From a virus: a DNA stretch of 64,000 bases. Of this stretch, positions 1-8,400 are shown piece by piece. Under the pieces are notes generated by a model. The model ran no database searches. It was not told the origin of the DNA and was given only the letters and a program-made list of their open reading frames with translations. The position numbers and the translations under genes were made by a program. Positions within the stretch are counted from its first letter, which is position 1. Every line of letters starts with the position of its first letter. The stretch spans positions 19,274 to 83,273 of IMG/VR virus record IMGVR_UViG_3300031999_000009. One strand, 5' to 3'.

Positions 1-35
1 TCACGGCACGCGCCACCATGGATCAGAACTTCTAA
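1..35 (+). CDS. C-terminal end of a gene cut by the window edge
   Basis: Only the last ten codons and the stop are present. The TAA shares its final A with the ATG of the next gene (TAATG), so the two are probably translationally coupled. Position just before a tail-completion gene suggests a neck or head-completion protein, but the visible residues carry no family signal. Confidence 0.5.
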   Translation, partial: TARATMDQNF

Positions 36-538
36 TGGGCATCCTCCTGACCTTCTCCGTGACCGGCGCCGAATCGGTGCAAAAGGGCCTGGCGGCTATT
101 CAGGCGGCCGTGCAAGACCTGACGCCGTTCTGGAAAGACGTGTTCGCGCCGAAGTATTTCGCGCTTGTGCAGGACCAGTTCAACACCGGTGGTCGCCCGC
201 GCGGCGAAGGTGGTCGGTTCAGTGGTGGCGCGTGGGCTCGCTTGTCACCGAAGTATGCAGCCTGGAAGAAAGTGCACTATCCAGGCGCGAAGATTCTGCA
301 GCGCACGGGCGATTTGCAGGAATCGCTTCGGTGGAACGGCAACGACCTCGGCAACGGTGGGATCTTCGACGCGCAGCCCTCGTTCGTGATTGCCGGCACG
401 TCGGTGCCGTATGGCCGGTATCACCAGGATGGCACGGGCTCGATGCCGGCGAGGCAGTTCATGCCGCAGCCTGATCCGGCAGTGTTCGCGCCGCTGATGC
501 TGAAGTGGATTCTGAAGGCGCAGGCCGGTGCAGCTTGA
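35..538 (+). CDS. Tail-completion protein, Mu gpG-like virion morphogenesis family
   Basis: A 167-residue protein resembling the phage virion morphogenesis family (Mu gpG, Phage_tail_S), which acts when tails are finished and joined to heads. The family-like core is at about residues 65-105: a tryptophan-rich L-S-x-x-Y-x-x-W-K-K block, then ILQRTGDLQESL, the RTG-x-L signature. The sequence PARQFM near residue 140 is also typical. It starts on the stop of the preceding gene and the next gene begins on its own stop, as expected for a head-tail connector operon. Assignment is by motif only; an HK97 gp10-type neck protein is the main alternative. Confidence 0.8.
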   Translation: MGILLTFSVTGAESVQKGLAAIQAAVQDLTPFWKDVFAPKYFALVQDQFNTGGRPRGEGGRFSGGAWARLSPKYAAWKKVHYPGAKILQRTGDLQESLRWNGNDLGNGGIFDAQPSFVIAGTSVPYGRYHQDGTGSMPARQFMPQPDPAVFAPLMLKWILKAQAGAA

Positions 539-1005
539 ACCACATTACGCAGGCGAAGCGCAAGCTGCGGGATTTGTTCCTGTTGCAGCTTCCCGGCAAG
601 TTGGCGGCAGCGGACGGTGCCGCGGCCGACGGGATTTCGACACCGGTGCCCTACGAGATTCACACGACGGACAAAGTGGATCTCGGCGGGATGCCATCGC
701 TCGAGTTGATCGTAACGGATTCGTCGCCGACCAAGGACAGCTACGCGCAGATTGTCAGGCACCGCGTCGTGGTTGGCGTCTCGCTCGGTGGCGACACCGA
801 GGAAGTCATATCGGCACAGATCGAACGCTACATCTGGGCGTTGCGGCAAATCTGTCGGGACACGCACTTGACGCCTATCGAGGGCACGGGGCCGCTGGAC
901 ACCGGTGGCGAGCAATACACGCCGTTGCAGCAGCGCCCAGGAACGGTGGAATCGCCCTTCGTGAAAGGCGCATTCATCGAAGTCTTTGTCACGACTGTTG
1001 AGTAG
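535..1005 (+). CDS. Probable tail terminator or minor tail protein
   Basis: About 156 residues with the mixed alpha/beta look of small tail-terminator proteins. A charged N-terminal helix is followed by strands around LELIVTDS and VVVGVSLGG and a long middle helix (about residues 80-105) rich in R, Y and W. I place the start at a TTG overlapping the upstream stop (TTGA). An in-frame GTG at 505 is the alternative and would overlap the upstream gene by 34 bases; neither has a strong ribosome site. Position between a gpG-like gene and the tail tube gene supports the role, but no diagnostic motif is visible. Confidence 0.6.
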   Translation: MNHITQAKRKLRDLFLLQLPGKLAAADGAAADGISTPVPYEIHTTDKVDLGGMPSLELIVTDSSPTKDSYAQIVRHRVVVGVSLGGDTEEVISAQIERYIWALRQICRDTHLTPIEGTGPLDTGGEQYTPLQQRPGTVESPFVKGAFIEVFVTTVE

Positions 1006-1013
1006 GAGAAACC

Positions 1014-1352
1014 ATGGCGCTTCTGACACCGTTGGTTCCCGTCATCACCGGCCCACTGCTTGGCGCAGTGGCCGCGGCTGGCGGTGGTGATTCGTTCTCC
1101 AACACGGGGAAAGAGCTGTTTTACGTCAAGAACGCCAGCGGCGGCGCCATCACCGTGACGTTCGACTCGCCTGCCACATGCTCGTTCGCAGGCGCGGCCC
1201 TCGCCGCGCATGACAACTCGGTCAGCGTTGGCGCGGCCGAGGAGCGTCTCATTGGCCCGTTCCCGGCGGTGCGCTTCAACGATGGCAGCGGCAACGTCAT
1301 CGTCACTTACTCGGGCGTCACGTCGCTGACGGTCGCCGTCATCCGGCCATAA
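1014..1352 (+). CDS. Small beta-rich structural protein, first tandem paralogue
   Basis: 112 residues, alanine- and glycine-rich. It shares a pattern with the next gene: GGDSF-NTG near residue 25, V-T-F-D-S-P-x-T-C near residue 45, then A-A-H-D and G-P-F-P-x-x-R-F-N-D-G, ending in an alternating hydrophobic V-T-Y-S segment. This reads as a small all-beta sandwich. A purine-rich ribosome site (GTAGGAGAAACC) precedes the ATG. Position in the neck/tail block and tandem duplication suggest a decoration or tail-ornament protein; that role is inferred. Confidence 0.7.
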   Translation: MALLTPLVPVITGPLLGAVAAAGGGDSFSNTGKELFYVKNASGGAITVTFDSPATCSFAGAALAAHDNSVSVGAAEERLIGPFPAVRFNDGSGNVIVTYSGVTSLTVAVIRP

Positions 1353-1362
1353 GGGGACATTC

Positions 1363-1725
1363 ATGGCAATTCTTGCAGTCCAAAAGCCCGTCCTGGCTGG
1401 CGCCACGCTGTCACTCGCAGCGGCGGCGGCCGGTGGGGACTCGTTTCCGAACACCGGGGTCGAGTATTTCCAGATCCTGAACTCCCACGCGACGTTGCCG
1501 CGCACGGTGACGTTCGATTCGCCTGGCACGTGCAATTTCGGGTTGGCTGCGAATGCCGCGCACGACATGGCGGTCGTGGTGCCTGGCGTGAGCGGCGCCC
1601 CCGCCAATCGCGTGGTCATTGGACCCTTTCCTGTGGGCCGCTTCAACGACGGCAACTCCAGGGTTCAGGTCACCTACAGCGATGCGGCTGCGGATCTCAC
1701 GGTCGCCGTGCAAGGGGCGGCGTAG
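1363..1725 (+). CDS. Small beta-rich structural protein, second tandem paralogue
   Basis: 120 residues, clearly related to the preceding protein: GGDSFPNTG, V-T-F-D-S-P-G-T-C, A-A-H-D, I-G-P-F-P-x-G-R-F-N-D-G and a closing Q-V-T-Y-S-D segment occur in the same order. The two probably arose by duplication and diverged into a two-subunit or two-site virion component. The AAGGGGACATTC before the ATG is a good ribosome site. Function is unknown; a capsid or tail decoration role is inferred from position. Confidence 0.7.
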   Translation: MAILAVQKPVLAGATLSLAAAAAGGDSFPNTGVEYFQILNSHATLPRTVTFDSPGTCNFGLAANAAHDMAVVVPGVSGAPANRVVIGPFPVGRFNDGNSRVQVTYSDAAADLTVAVQGAA

Positions 1726-1727
1726 TC

Positions 1728-2009
1728 ATGCCGTTCTACCGTGTCCGCGACGGTCATCGACTCGGCCACAACGGTCAGACGTTGGAAGCCGGGACGGTGA
1801 TCGAGGTGTCGACCTACATCGGTCGCGAAGTCGCGGAGAAGTTGGAGCCATGCACTGCGGAAGGTGAAGGGCTTGGCCACCTGTCACCTGCCGATTTGCT
1901 GGTGGCGCAAGCGGCTCCGCACGAGCGAGCGTCGTTGATGCCACCGGCTGCGGTGCCCACGATAACCAAGGCGAAGGCTCCGGTCGAGACGGACTCGATC
2001 AAGTCGTAA
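1728..2009 (+). CDS. Small hypothetical protein in the tail block
   Basis: 93 residues beginning MPFYRVRDGH two bases after the previous stop; this start avoids overlap with the upstream gene. The first 50 residues look like a small beta barrel with R-V-R-D-G-H-R-L-G-H-N-G; the last 40 are rich in Ala, Pro and Lys and probably disordered. No family recognised. It lies directly before the tail tube gene and is probably a minor structural or assembly factor. Confidence 0.65.
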   Translation: MPFYRVRDGHRLGHNGQTLEAGTVIEVSTYIGREVAEKLEPCTAEGEGLGHLSPADLLVAQAAPHERASLMPPAAVPTITKAKAPVETDSIKS

Positions 2010-2035
2010 CGCGCCAAGTCTGACGGAGACGATAC

Positions 2036-2614
2036 ATGGCTCAATCACCAGCAAACATCCACATTGGCGCTGCGAGACTCTTCCTGGGCATCACAGCGCC
2101 GGCGACCGGCACGCCTCCGACGCTGATGACGCACACGGATGGTGTGCCAGCGACGGGCATCGAGGCCGGCTACACGCAGGACGCGGCGACGTTCACCTAC
2201 AAGCAGAACAAGCAAGAGGTGACCGCCGAGCAGTCGCTGAACCCGGTTGACGTCTTCGTGCTGAACGAAGAAATCTCGATCGAGTTCACTGCGATGGAAC
2301 ACGTCTACAACACGCTGAAGACGGCGTTCGACAACGTCGGCACGGTGGATGACGTGAACAAGTCGCTGTTCTACGGCGGCGATGGCGCCGGCCTCGTCAG
2401 CGTGACGACGCAGGCGGTCATGCTGTCCTCGCGTATCCGCACGGCGCCCACCAAGTTCGAGATCCTGGTGCTCTACCGGGTCTACAACATGGAAGGCATC
2501 ATCATGCCGTATGCGCGGACGACGCCGGCCGTCTACAAGATCATGCTCAAGGGCCTGGTCGACACCACGAGGAACGCGGGCGACCGTTCGTTCCAGTGGT
2601 TCAAAGAGAAGTAA
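2036..2614 (+). CDS. Major tail (tube) protein
   Basis: 192 residues with the features of a siphovirus tail-tube subunit: a short N-terminal beta segment (ANIHIGAARLFLG), an acidic/aromatic stretch where tube proteins insert their loop, then long alternating hydrophobic strands (ISIEFTAMEHVYN, KFEILVLYRVYN) and a lysine-rich end. It is followed by a strong terminator-like hairpin, as expected for a highly expressed virion gene, and precedes the chaperone pair and tape measure in the usual order. Major tail protein is the best fit; a major capsid protein is unlikely at this size and place. Confidence 0.75.
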   Translation: MAQSPANIHIGAARLFLGITAPATGTPPTLMTHTDGVPATGIEAGYTQDAATFTYKQNKQEVTAEQSLNPVDVFVLNEEISIEFTAMEHVYNTLKTAFDNVGTVDDVNKSLFYGGDGAGLVSVTTQAVMLSSRIRTAPTKFEILVLYRVYNMEGIIMPYARTTPAVYKIMLKGLVDTTRNAGDRSFQWFKEK

Positions 2615-2625
2615 GCTCTCCTCGT

Positions 2626-2657
2626 GGTGGCCGGCGTGGATGCCGGCCACCGTCTTT
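2626..2657 (+). terminator. Intrinsic terminator-like hairpin after the tail tube gene
   Basis: A perfect 10-bp stem (GGTGGCCGGC paired with GCCGGCCACC, 6-base loop) begins twelve bases after the tail tube stop and is followed by a T-rich GTCTTTCGTCC. Smaller hairpins follow up to about 2710. It probably trims or partly terminates the late transcript, setting the tail tube message apart. Confidence 0.75.
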
Positions 2658-2726
2658 CGTCCTGAGCAGCTCAGCTCTTTCTGGGCATTTCGGGTTGATT
2701 CGCCGCCCGAATAAAGGAGTCAGTTC

Positions 2727-3092
2727 ATGGGTATCACCAACAAGCAGCGTGGTCGGCAGATTTTCGAGGGCGGCGCATCGACGCAGCCTCAGAAGGCATA
2801 CGCGGCGGATGGCGCGATCAGCGCGCACCGCGACGAAATCGCGTTGCTCACGAAGGCAGGCGTCGGCGCCTACACGCTGGCCGCGCCCACGCGTGACAAC
2901 ATCCGCCTGACGATCATCAACCGGACAGCCAACGCGCATGTGGTGACGGCGACCGGCCTGCTCGATGATGGCGTGGTCGGCGGCTCGAAGAACACCATCA
3001 CCATGCCCGCGTTCGCTGGCGGGTCCGCCGAGCTCGTCTCGCATGGCGGCAAGTGGAACACGGTGGCGCTCAAGGCTTCCGTCGTCGCGTAA
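2727..3092 (+). CDS. Small virion-associated protein, decoration-like
   Basis: 121 residues with a clear ribosome site (AAAGGAGTCAGTTC). After a short basic N-terminus the sequence is a run of beta strands: RLTIINRTANAHVVT, NTITMPAFAGGSAELVSHGGKWN, then VALKAS. The closing pattern, a hydroxyl-rich strand followed by G-G-K-W-N, is common in small phage surface or decoration proteins. It starts a new gene pair downstream of the terminator. Exact role unknown. Confidence 0.65.
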   Translation: MGITNKQRGRQIFEGGASTQPQKAYAADGAISAHRDEIALLTKAGVGAYTLAAPTRDNIRLTIINRTANAHVVTATGLLDDGVVGGSKNTITMPAFAGGSAELVSHGGKWNTVALKASVVA

Positions 3093-3104
3093 TAGAGGAG
3101 CCAC

Positions 3105-3527
3105 ATGGCAGCCAGCACCATCAAAGCGTCGGCCGTGCAGGCCGGCGCTGGAACTGTTCTCGGATCGGCGATTGCGCTGAATCCAGCAATTACCTCCGGG
3201 CGGTTCGTCCTCGACGTGACCGCCGCGGCGACGCTTGCTGGGGACACGCTCGACGTGTTCGTGCAGACCTCCAGCGACGGTGGCGTGACCTACGACGACT
3301 TCGTGCACTTCACGCAGGTGCTGGGCAACGGCGGCGTGAAGACCTTCATCGCGCAATGGTCACGTGACATTGCGCCGACGTCAGCGCTGCACGCACGGCA
3401 AGATGGCGTGGTGTCGGCTGGCGTGTTGCAAGGCGCGCTCGGGTCATTCATTCGCGCGAAGTCGGTGACGGTTGGCACGGGCAGTTTCACGTTCGCGGTG
3501 ACGGCAGACCTGCTGCGCCAGAGGTAG
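3105..3527 (+). CDS. Small virion-associated beta protein
   Basis: 140 residues, rich in Ala, Thr and Val, predicted all-beta. A central DVFVQTSSDGGVTYDDFVHF segment resembles strands of phage head or tail ornament proteins that begin with a LNPAI-like stretch. It has a good ribosome site (TAGAGGAGCCAC) and follows the previous gene by 12 bases, so the two are probably co-translated. No enzyme motif. Role inferred from context only. Confidence 0.6.
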   Translation: MAASTIKASAVQAGAGTVLGSAIALNPAITSGRFVLDVTAAATLAGDTLDVFVQTSSDGGVTYDDFVHFTQVLGNGGVKTFIAQWSRDIAPTSALHARQDGVVSAGVLQGALGSFIRAKSVTVGTGSFTFAVTADLLRQR

Positions 3528-3530
3528 GCG

Positions 3531-4058
3531 ATGGGCACGCATCGACGGAGCGCCCGCGCTCTCCTCGACGTGCCTGCTGGCTGGGCAGTCATGCGGCAAA
3601 GCATGATTGTCCTCACCGACGCCCAAATTAAAGCTCTCCCAACAACAGGCATTGAAGTGGTTCCCGCTCGTTCGGGGATCACGCACATCGTTTCGCCTCC
3701 CTTGAGCCAGTGGTGGGTGGACACAACGGCAGGTGTTTACGCGACAGCCGCGGCGGCATCGTGGTCGTTGTTGGTCGGCCCCAACGAAGTGACTGGCTCC
3801 GCGTTGGTGCGGAACGCGCTACAGGCGGCGGGCATTTTCGGGCACCATTTCATCAGCGATGGCGATAACGGGGTTGGAGCGTTCAGCGGCACATTTGTCA
3901 GCAACTTCCACCCTTTCAGCGAGCGCGTCAACCAGCCGGTCCTCATTCGCGACTTCTTCGGCACCGTGGCAAACTACACGGGAGGGCACGCATCGAACCG
4001 GGCGCGCATTTGCGTGGCTTACCTCAGTTTCGACGAGACGCTCGGCGTCTACGTCTGA
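3531..4058 (+). CDS. Hypothetical virion-region protein
   Basis: 175 residues. GAGGTAGGCG sits before the ATG used; in-frame ATGs at residues 21 and 25 are alternatives, and the second gives a more typical N-terminus (MIVLTDAQIKALP). The middle contains a hydrophobic A-A-A-A-S-W-S-L-L-V segment. The stop is followed at once by a parS-like palindrome. I do not recognise the family. Confidence 0.6.
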   Translation: MGTHRRSARALLDVPAGWAVMRQSMIVLTDAQIKALPTTGIEVVPARSGITHIVSPPLSQWWVDTTAGVYATAAAASWSLLVGPNEVTGSALVRNALQAAGIFGHHFISDGDNGVGAFSGTFVSNFHPFSERVNQPVLIRDFFGTVANYTGGHASNRARICVAYLSFDETLGVYV

Positions 4059-4074
4059 TGTTCCACGTGAAACA
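4059..4074. promoter_or_regulatory. parS-like palindrome TGTTCCACGTGAAACA
   Basis: These 16 bases match the bacterial chromosomal partition-site consensus (TGTTNCACGTGAAACA) perfectly and begin one base after the upstream stop codon. In bacteria this sequence is bound by ParB and starts ParB spreading. Here it lies just before a -10-like hexamer, roughly where a -35 element would be. It could recruit host ParB, act as an operator, or bind a phage-encoded ParB. The match is seen directly; the role is inferred. Confidence 0.75.
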
Positions 4075-4081
4075 ATCGCGT

Positions 4082-4087
4082 TAGACT
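4082..4087 (+). promoter_or_regulatory. -10-like TAGACT of a possible leaderless promoter
   Basis: TAGACT is followed by 7 bases and then the GTG start of the next gene, which has no ribosome site. This is the spacing seen in leaderless transcription, where the message starts at the start codon. No good -35 hexamer is present; that position holds the parS-like palindrome. Confidence 0.4.
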
Positions 4088-4094
4088 GGTCCTT

Positions 4095-4700
4095 GTGACC
4101 TTCGTCTTCCGCAACGGCGTCGTTCTTCCCGTCCCACCAGGCTACGCCGAAGACCCTGACCACCAGGCGCTTGTCGCCAAGCTATCCACCACGAACAGCT
4201 ACGCAGAAGCCGTAGCGGTCCTTGGGGGCGCCCCACTTTCGTCATGGCTCGCGGCCGACCTGCTCACCGGCGCGCCATGGGCTCGCCGCTTCTTGAACAC
4301 CACGGCACGGCTGTGGTCACAGGACAGGAAACTGGCCGAATCGGGCATCCGCGCCATGATGCGCGTGCTGTCGGGGCAAGAATCGAAGGCTGGGCGGCAC
4401 CGAACACTGCCGTTGACGCCGGCTGAACAGACTCTGGCGACCTCGGCCGTGGCCGCCTGGCGCGTATTGGTGGATGCCGCCTGGTCTACAGACCGCCCCG
4501 GACTGGCCCAGGCGCTCGCCAGGCACGCGAACGCCAGGTTCAAGCTCTCCAAGGCCCACGGGAAGGCGCTCGTGGCCCTGACGAGGCGCAGGCGGCTCAG
4601 ACGCGCCGACGTGGTCGTGGCCTTGGCCTCGTGGGAAACGGGGATACCCGCCAGGCGCCTTGGACCTCCACAAGCCGTCGCCGACCTGATCTACGGCTGA
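4095..4700 (+). CDS. Hypothetical protein with helical basic C-terminus
   Basis: 201 residues starting at GTG with no ribosome site, preceded by a -10-like hexamer, so it may be translated from a leaderless message. The N-terminal third (GVVLPVPPGY...) looks like a small domain. From about residue 60 the protein is mostly helical and very rich in Ala, Leu and Arg, ending in a basic helix (LTRRRRLRR). It could bind nucleic acid. It lies between the tail block and the chaperone genes. Family unknown. Confidence 0.6.
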   Translation: MTFVFRNGVVLPVPPGYAEDPDHQALVAKLSTTNSYAEAVAVLGGAPLSSWLAADLLTGAPWARRFLNTTARLWSQDRKLAESGIRAMMRVLSGQESKAGRHRTLPLTPAEQTLATSAVAAWRVLVDAAWSTDRPGLAQALARHANARFKLSKAHGKALVALTRRRRLRRADVVVALASWETGIPARRLGPPQAVADLIYG

Positions 4701-4715
4701 TACCGCCGGCGGTAT
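4700..4715. repeat. Perfect 16-bp palindrome ATACCGCCGGCGGTAT, copy 1
   Basis: First of four identical copies in the window. Its first A is the last base of the upstream TGA. A self-complementary, loop-free site of this length is typical of an operator for a dimeric DNA-binding protein. A 20-base core including flanks (TGA before, GG after) is shared with the copy at 54375. Confidence 0.85.
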
Positions 4716-4809
4716 GGCTGGCAACAATTCTCGGGCAATTTCCGCCCACCCTTTCTTGCTCGACAATGAGGCTCTCAATGTCTGAGACGATTATGTCGAA
4801 GGAGAAGGT

Positions 4810-5328
4810 ATGAGCGACTTGAAGCTGCTGAACGCGCGGGCCCTGCGGCGAGAGAACGAAATCGAGGTTGACCTCGGCGATGGCACGATGGTCAAGGCAC
4901 GAAAGATGGACATGACGCTGCTCGTGTTCGAGGGCCTCGTGCCGATGCCGATGCTGTCGGCGGTGCAGCGGATGTTCGACGATCCTGACGCGACGCCCAC
5001 GGAGCAGGTCGAGAAGCTCGGCGACCAGGGGAAGCCCATGGTCGATCTTCTGCGCCGGCATGCGTCGATCGTCACGATCCAGCCGAAGATTTCCGTGGAG
5101 GACACGAACGATCCGGACACAATCCCGGCCTCCTATCTGAACATCCAACAACTCATGGCGATTTGGACTGCGACCGCTGTTGTGCCGACCTTCGGCACCA
5201 GCCAAGCCACGCGATTTCGTGGAGGAGCAGTCCCCGATGATGCTCCTGATGCACCAGCTGTCGAAGTCATACCAACGGGCACCGAGCTCGTGGTTGGTGG
5301 GCGACTCGTCGAATATATCGGTCAGTGA
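4810..5328 (+). CDS. Tail assembly chaperone, short form (gpG-like)
   Basis: 172 residues with a strong ribosome site (GAAGGAGAAGGT). It lies directly before an overlapping reading frame and the tape-measure gene, the invariant place of tail assembly chaperones. The fold looks right: an N-terminal strand pair (VDLGDGTMVKARKM), an acidic middle helix and a QQLMAIWTATAVVP helix. The last third overlaps the next gene in another frame, as in classical G/GT pairs, where a fraction of ribosomes shift to make a longer protein that helps tube subunits assemble on the tape measure. Confidence 0.75.
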   Translation: MSDLKLLNARALRRENEIEVDLGDGTMVKARKMDMTLLVFEGLVPMPMLSAVQRMFDDPDATPTEQVEKLGDQGKPMVDLLRRHASIVTIQPKISVEDTNDPDTIPASYLNIQQLMAIWTATAVVPTFGTSQATRFRGGAVPDDAPDAPAVEVIPTGTELVVGGRLVEYIGQ

Positions 5329-5449
5329 GCAGGCGTTCGCGCTGGATTTCGATGCGGCGTGTCTGCACCTGGGTCTTGACGCCGAGCGAAAACTCAAAGA
5401 AGGTCAGAACAAGAACACGCGCACGATTCGGCGCGTGATGGGGCGCTAA
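5237..5449 (+). CDS. Tail assembly chaperone, T-type second frame
   Basis: 70 residues in the +1 frame relative to the upstream chaperone gene, ending six bases before the tape-measure start. A Shine-Dalgarno-like GGAGGAG lies 9 bases before this ATG, so independent initiation is possible. Alternatively the G frame reads GTC CCC GAT here, and a +1 slip on CCC would join the two proteins; the GGAGGAG would then act like the internal stimulator of RF2 frameshifting. The content (acidic F-D-A-A-C-L-H-L segment, basic tail) suits a T domain. Expression mode is not settled. Confidence 0.6.
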   Translation: MMLLMHQLSKSYQRAPSSWLVGDSSNISVSEQAFALDFDAACLHLGLDAERKLKEGQNKNTRTIRRVMGR

Positions 5450-5454
5450 GACCA

Positions 5455-8400
5455 ATGGCTGACGACGAAGTTCTTATCAAGATCGCGGCCGACATCGCGT
5501 CGGCGGTCGAAGGACTCAGCACGCTCACTGAAAAGATGAGCGAGGTCGTCGGCCAGATCACGGACGTCGGCGCCAAGTCCGAAGAGGCCGAGGGCGCAAC
5601 CAAGTCGTTCTGGGAAACCTGGGTCGGCGGGGCTGAGAACGGCACGACGGCGAGCGTGCTCTGGGGCGAGCAGATGTCCCAGGCGTTCGACACGCTGAAG
5701 GAGGGGGTCGGCAACGCCATCAAAGCGTTGCCGAACCTCGTCGCCAATTCGGCGGCGGTTGGCGACGAGCTCTTCACGATGTCGAACCGGCTGAACATCG
5801 CCGTGGGCAGCATTGGCGAGCTGGAATACATCGCTGGGCAGAGCGGGGCGTCGATGCAGGGCATGGCCCGCACGATTCAGACGCTGGGCACGTCCCTGTC
5901 GGACGTGGAAGGCAAGTCAGCGAAGGCTATTTCTGCGCTCGGCCTGAGCGTATCTGACCTCAAGAAACAGAAGCCAGAGGAGGCGTTCTACCAGATTCTC
6001 GACGCCATCAAGCAGACCGTCCCCGTTGCGGACCAGAGCGCGAAGGCGATGGAAATCTTCGGCGGTCGGTTCCGTGCGAACACGATGCTGCTGAAAGAGG
6101 ACATCGCGGGACTCCGCGCGTCCTACAAACAGCTCGGCATGGCCGGCGAGGATCTGAACAAGCTGGCCGTCGAGGGCGATCGTTACTCGGACAACCTGAA
6201 GAACATCCAGCTGGTGCAGGACAGTTGGAAGAACAGCATCGCGAACGCGTTGCTGCCGACTATCAACGACCTCCTCGAAACGATGCCCGGCCTCGGCGGC
6301 GCGGTGCTGACGCTCGGCGAGGGGTTCATGTCGACCGCTTCCAGCGTGCTTCCGCTACTGGGCAACGTCGCGCTCCTGAAGGGTAGCGGCTTGGCGACGT
6401 GGGCCATGGAAGCGGCGAGCGCGATCCCTGGCGTGACCACTGCCGCCACAGCCTTGAAGGGATCGCTTGGGTTCCTCGGCTCGGCGGTGGCGGTCGTTGG
6501 CGTGGCGTTCGCGGCCTGGGAAATCGGCAAGTGGATCTCGAACCTGCAACTCTTCAGTGGTGAGCTGAAGACGATGTCGCAGTGGGTCGAGTATGCCGGC
6601 GCCAAGACCCTGCAGTTCTTCGGGATTGCCGAGAAGACCAGTGATGCCGACCTAAAGCTTGCAATCTCCTCGCGCGCGGCCGGCGAGGCGCACAAGGACC
6701 AAGCTAAGGCCACGGCAGAGGTTGGTGCCGCTGCGGTCAAGGCGGTTGACGGATTCGCACAACTCAACGCTGCCACGGCGAAGACGAAAGCTGAATACGA
6801 CGCGCTTCTGCCTACGCAGCGCGCGTCCATCAAAGCAGCGATTGAGCAAGGCGTCTCACTCAAGGACATCCACGACGCCACGCAAATCTCGACGGACGCT
6901 CTCACGCTCTTCAAGCAGGAAATGGAGAAGGCGAAGAAGGTATCCGACTCCGGCCCTCTCGGGAAATTCCTCAAGGAAGTGACGGACATGGCGCCGGCTA
7001 TGAAGGCGGCCCTGGCGTCAGGCGCCAACATGTCGTTGGTCGTCGAGCAATTCGGGAAAGCCGCCGACGATGTCGTGAAGAAGGCCACCCTGATCCCTGG
7101 TGCGCTGGAGAAGGTGCCAGTAGAGGTCAGGAAGATCGCGGATGAGTTCCAGAAAGCTGAACTCGCGAAAGTGATGGAGGGCATCCACAAGAAAACCATT
7201 GAGTTGGCGGCGGCGTTCCAAGAGAAGTTGCGCAAGGCTGCTGAAGAGACGATGAAGGCGATCAACGCCTCTGTGCTGGCCGCCTACACGAACATCGTCA
7301 AGATTGACGACGCGCTGGCGATCAGCGCCAAGACTGGCTCGGAGAAGCGCCTCGCCATCATCGCGAAGGCGCAACAGGACGAAGAGAACATCGCCAAGGG
7401 CCGGTATGGCGTAAGCGACGCGCTGCGAGAGAAAGAGCTCGACGCCATCAAGCGCAAGTATGACGAACAGCGAGCGCTGTCCGAGAAATACACCGGCGAC
7501 GTCGTGCGCGATGCGGAACTGCGCGGCATCAAGACCAAGGCTGAAGCCGAGAAGGAGCTTGCCGTAGAGCAGAAGGTGCTCGCCGACATGCTCGCTGCGC
7601 GTGGAGAGTTCACCTACAAAGATATCGAGAAACAGAAAGAAACCGTCAAGTCTGCCGAGGTTGCGGCCGGCAAGATGAAGGTCGACTGGGGCACGGCGCT
7701 TGACTCGATCAACGCGTCGTTCACGCAGATGGCCACGATCGCTGGTGGCTCCTTCGGCGGCATCTTGAAGGGCGTCGCTGAAGTTTCAAGCGGACTGGGC
7801 GTGATGAAGTCGTCGTTCGGCAGCGCGATCGGGATGTTCAAGGGCGCTGGCGGGCTCGGAGGCATTGCTGGCTCGTTCAAGAATTTGAGCGGTGGCGTCG
7901 GCGGATTGATTGGCGGGATCACCAAGGGCCTCGGGACCGTCATGCCGATGGCTGGCGCGATCATCGCTGGCGTCGGCAGCGCGATCAAGGTTGGCAAGAA
8001 GCTCTTCGACGTGTTCAACAAAAGCGCGGGCGAGAAGGCAGCCAAGGAGGTTGGTAAGAACTTCGGCACGACAATCACCGAGGAAGCGGGTAACGCGATC
8101 GCGAAGACCGCGAAGGACATGTTCAAGGGCGACCGCTTCGCCGCGTCGATCTACGAGATGAACTCCATCATCCAGACGGCCGGTGGCATCACCGAGAAGA
8201 ACTTCTCGCAGATGACCGCTCGCCTGCGTGACGTGTTCTCGATGGTCGAGACTGGGAAGTTCACCGTCGAGCAGGCAACGAAGGTGCTTGAGGAGAACTT
8301 CGGCGCGTTCGCCGACTACGTCACGAGTTCTGGCAAGGTTGCCTCGAAGGAATTCACCGACATCATCGCGCTCAACGCGAAGTTCGGCACGCAGTCCAAG

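Noticed and set aside
4700-4715. The 16-bp palindromes as transcription terminators
   Set aside because: A perfect palindrome with no loop and no following T-tract is a poor terminator; the constant sequence argues for a protein site.
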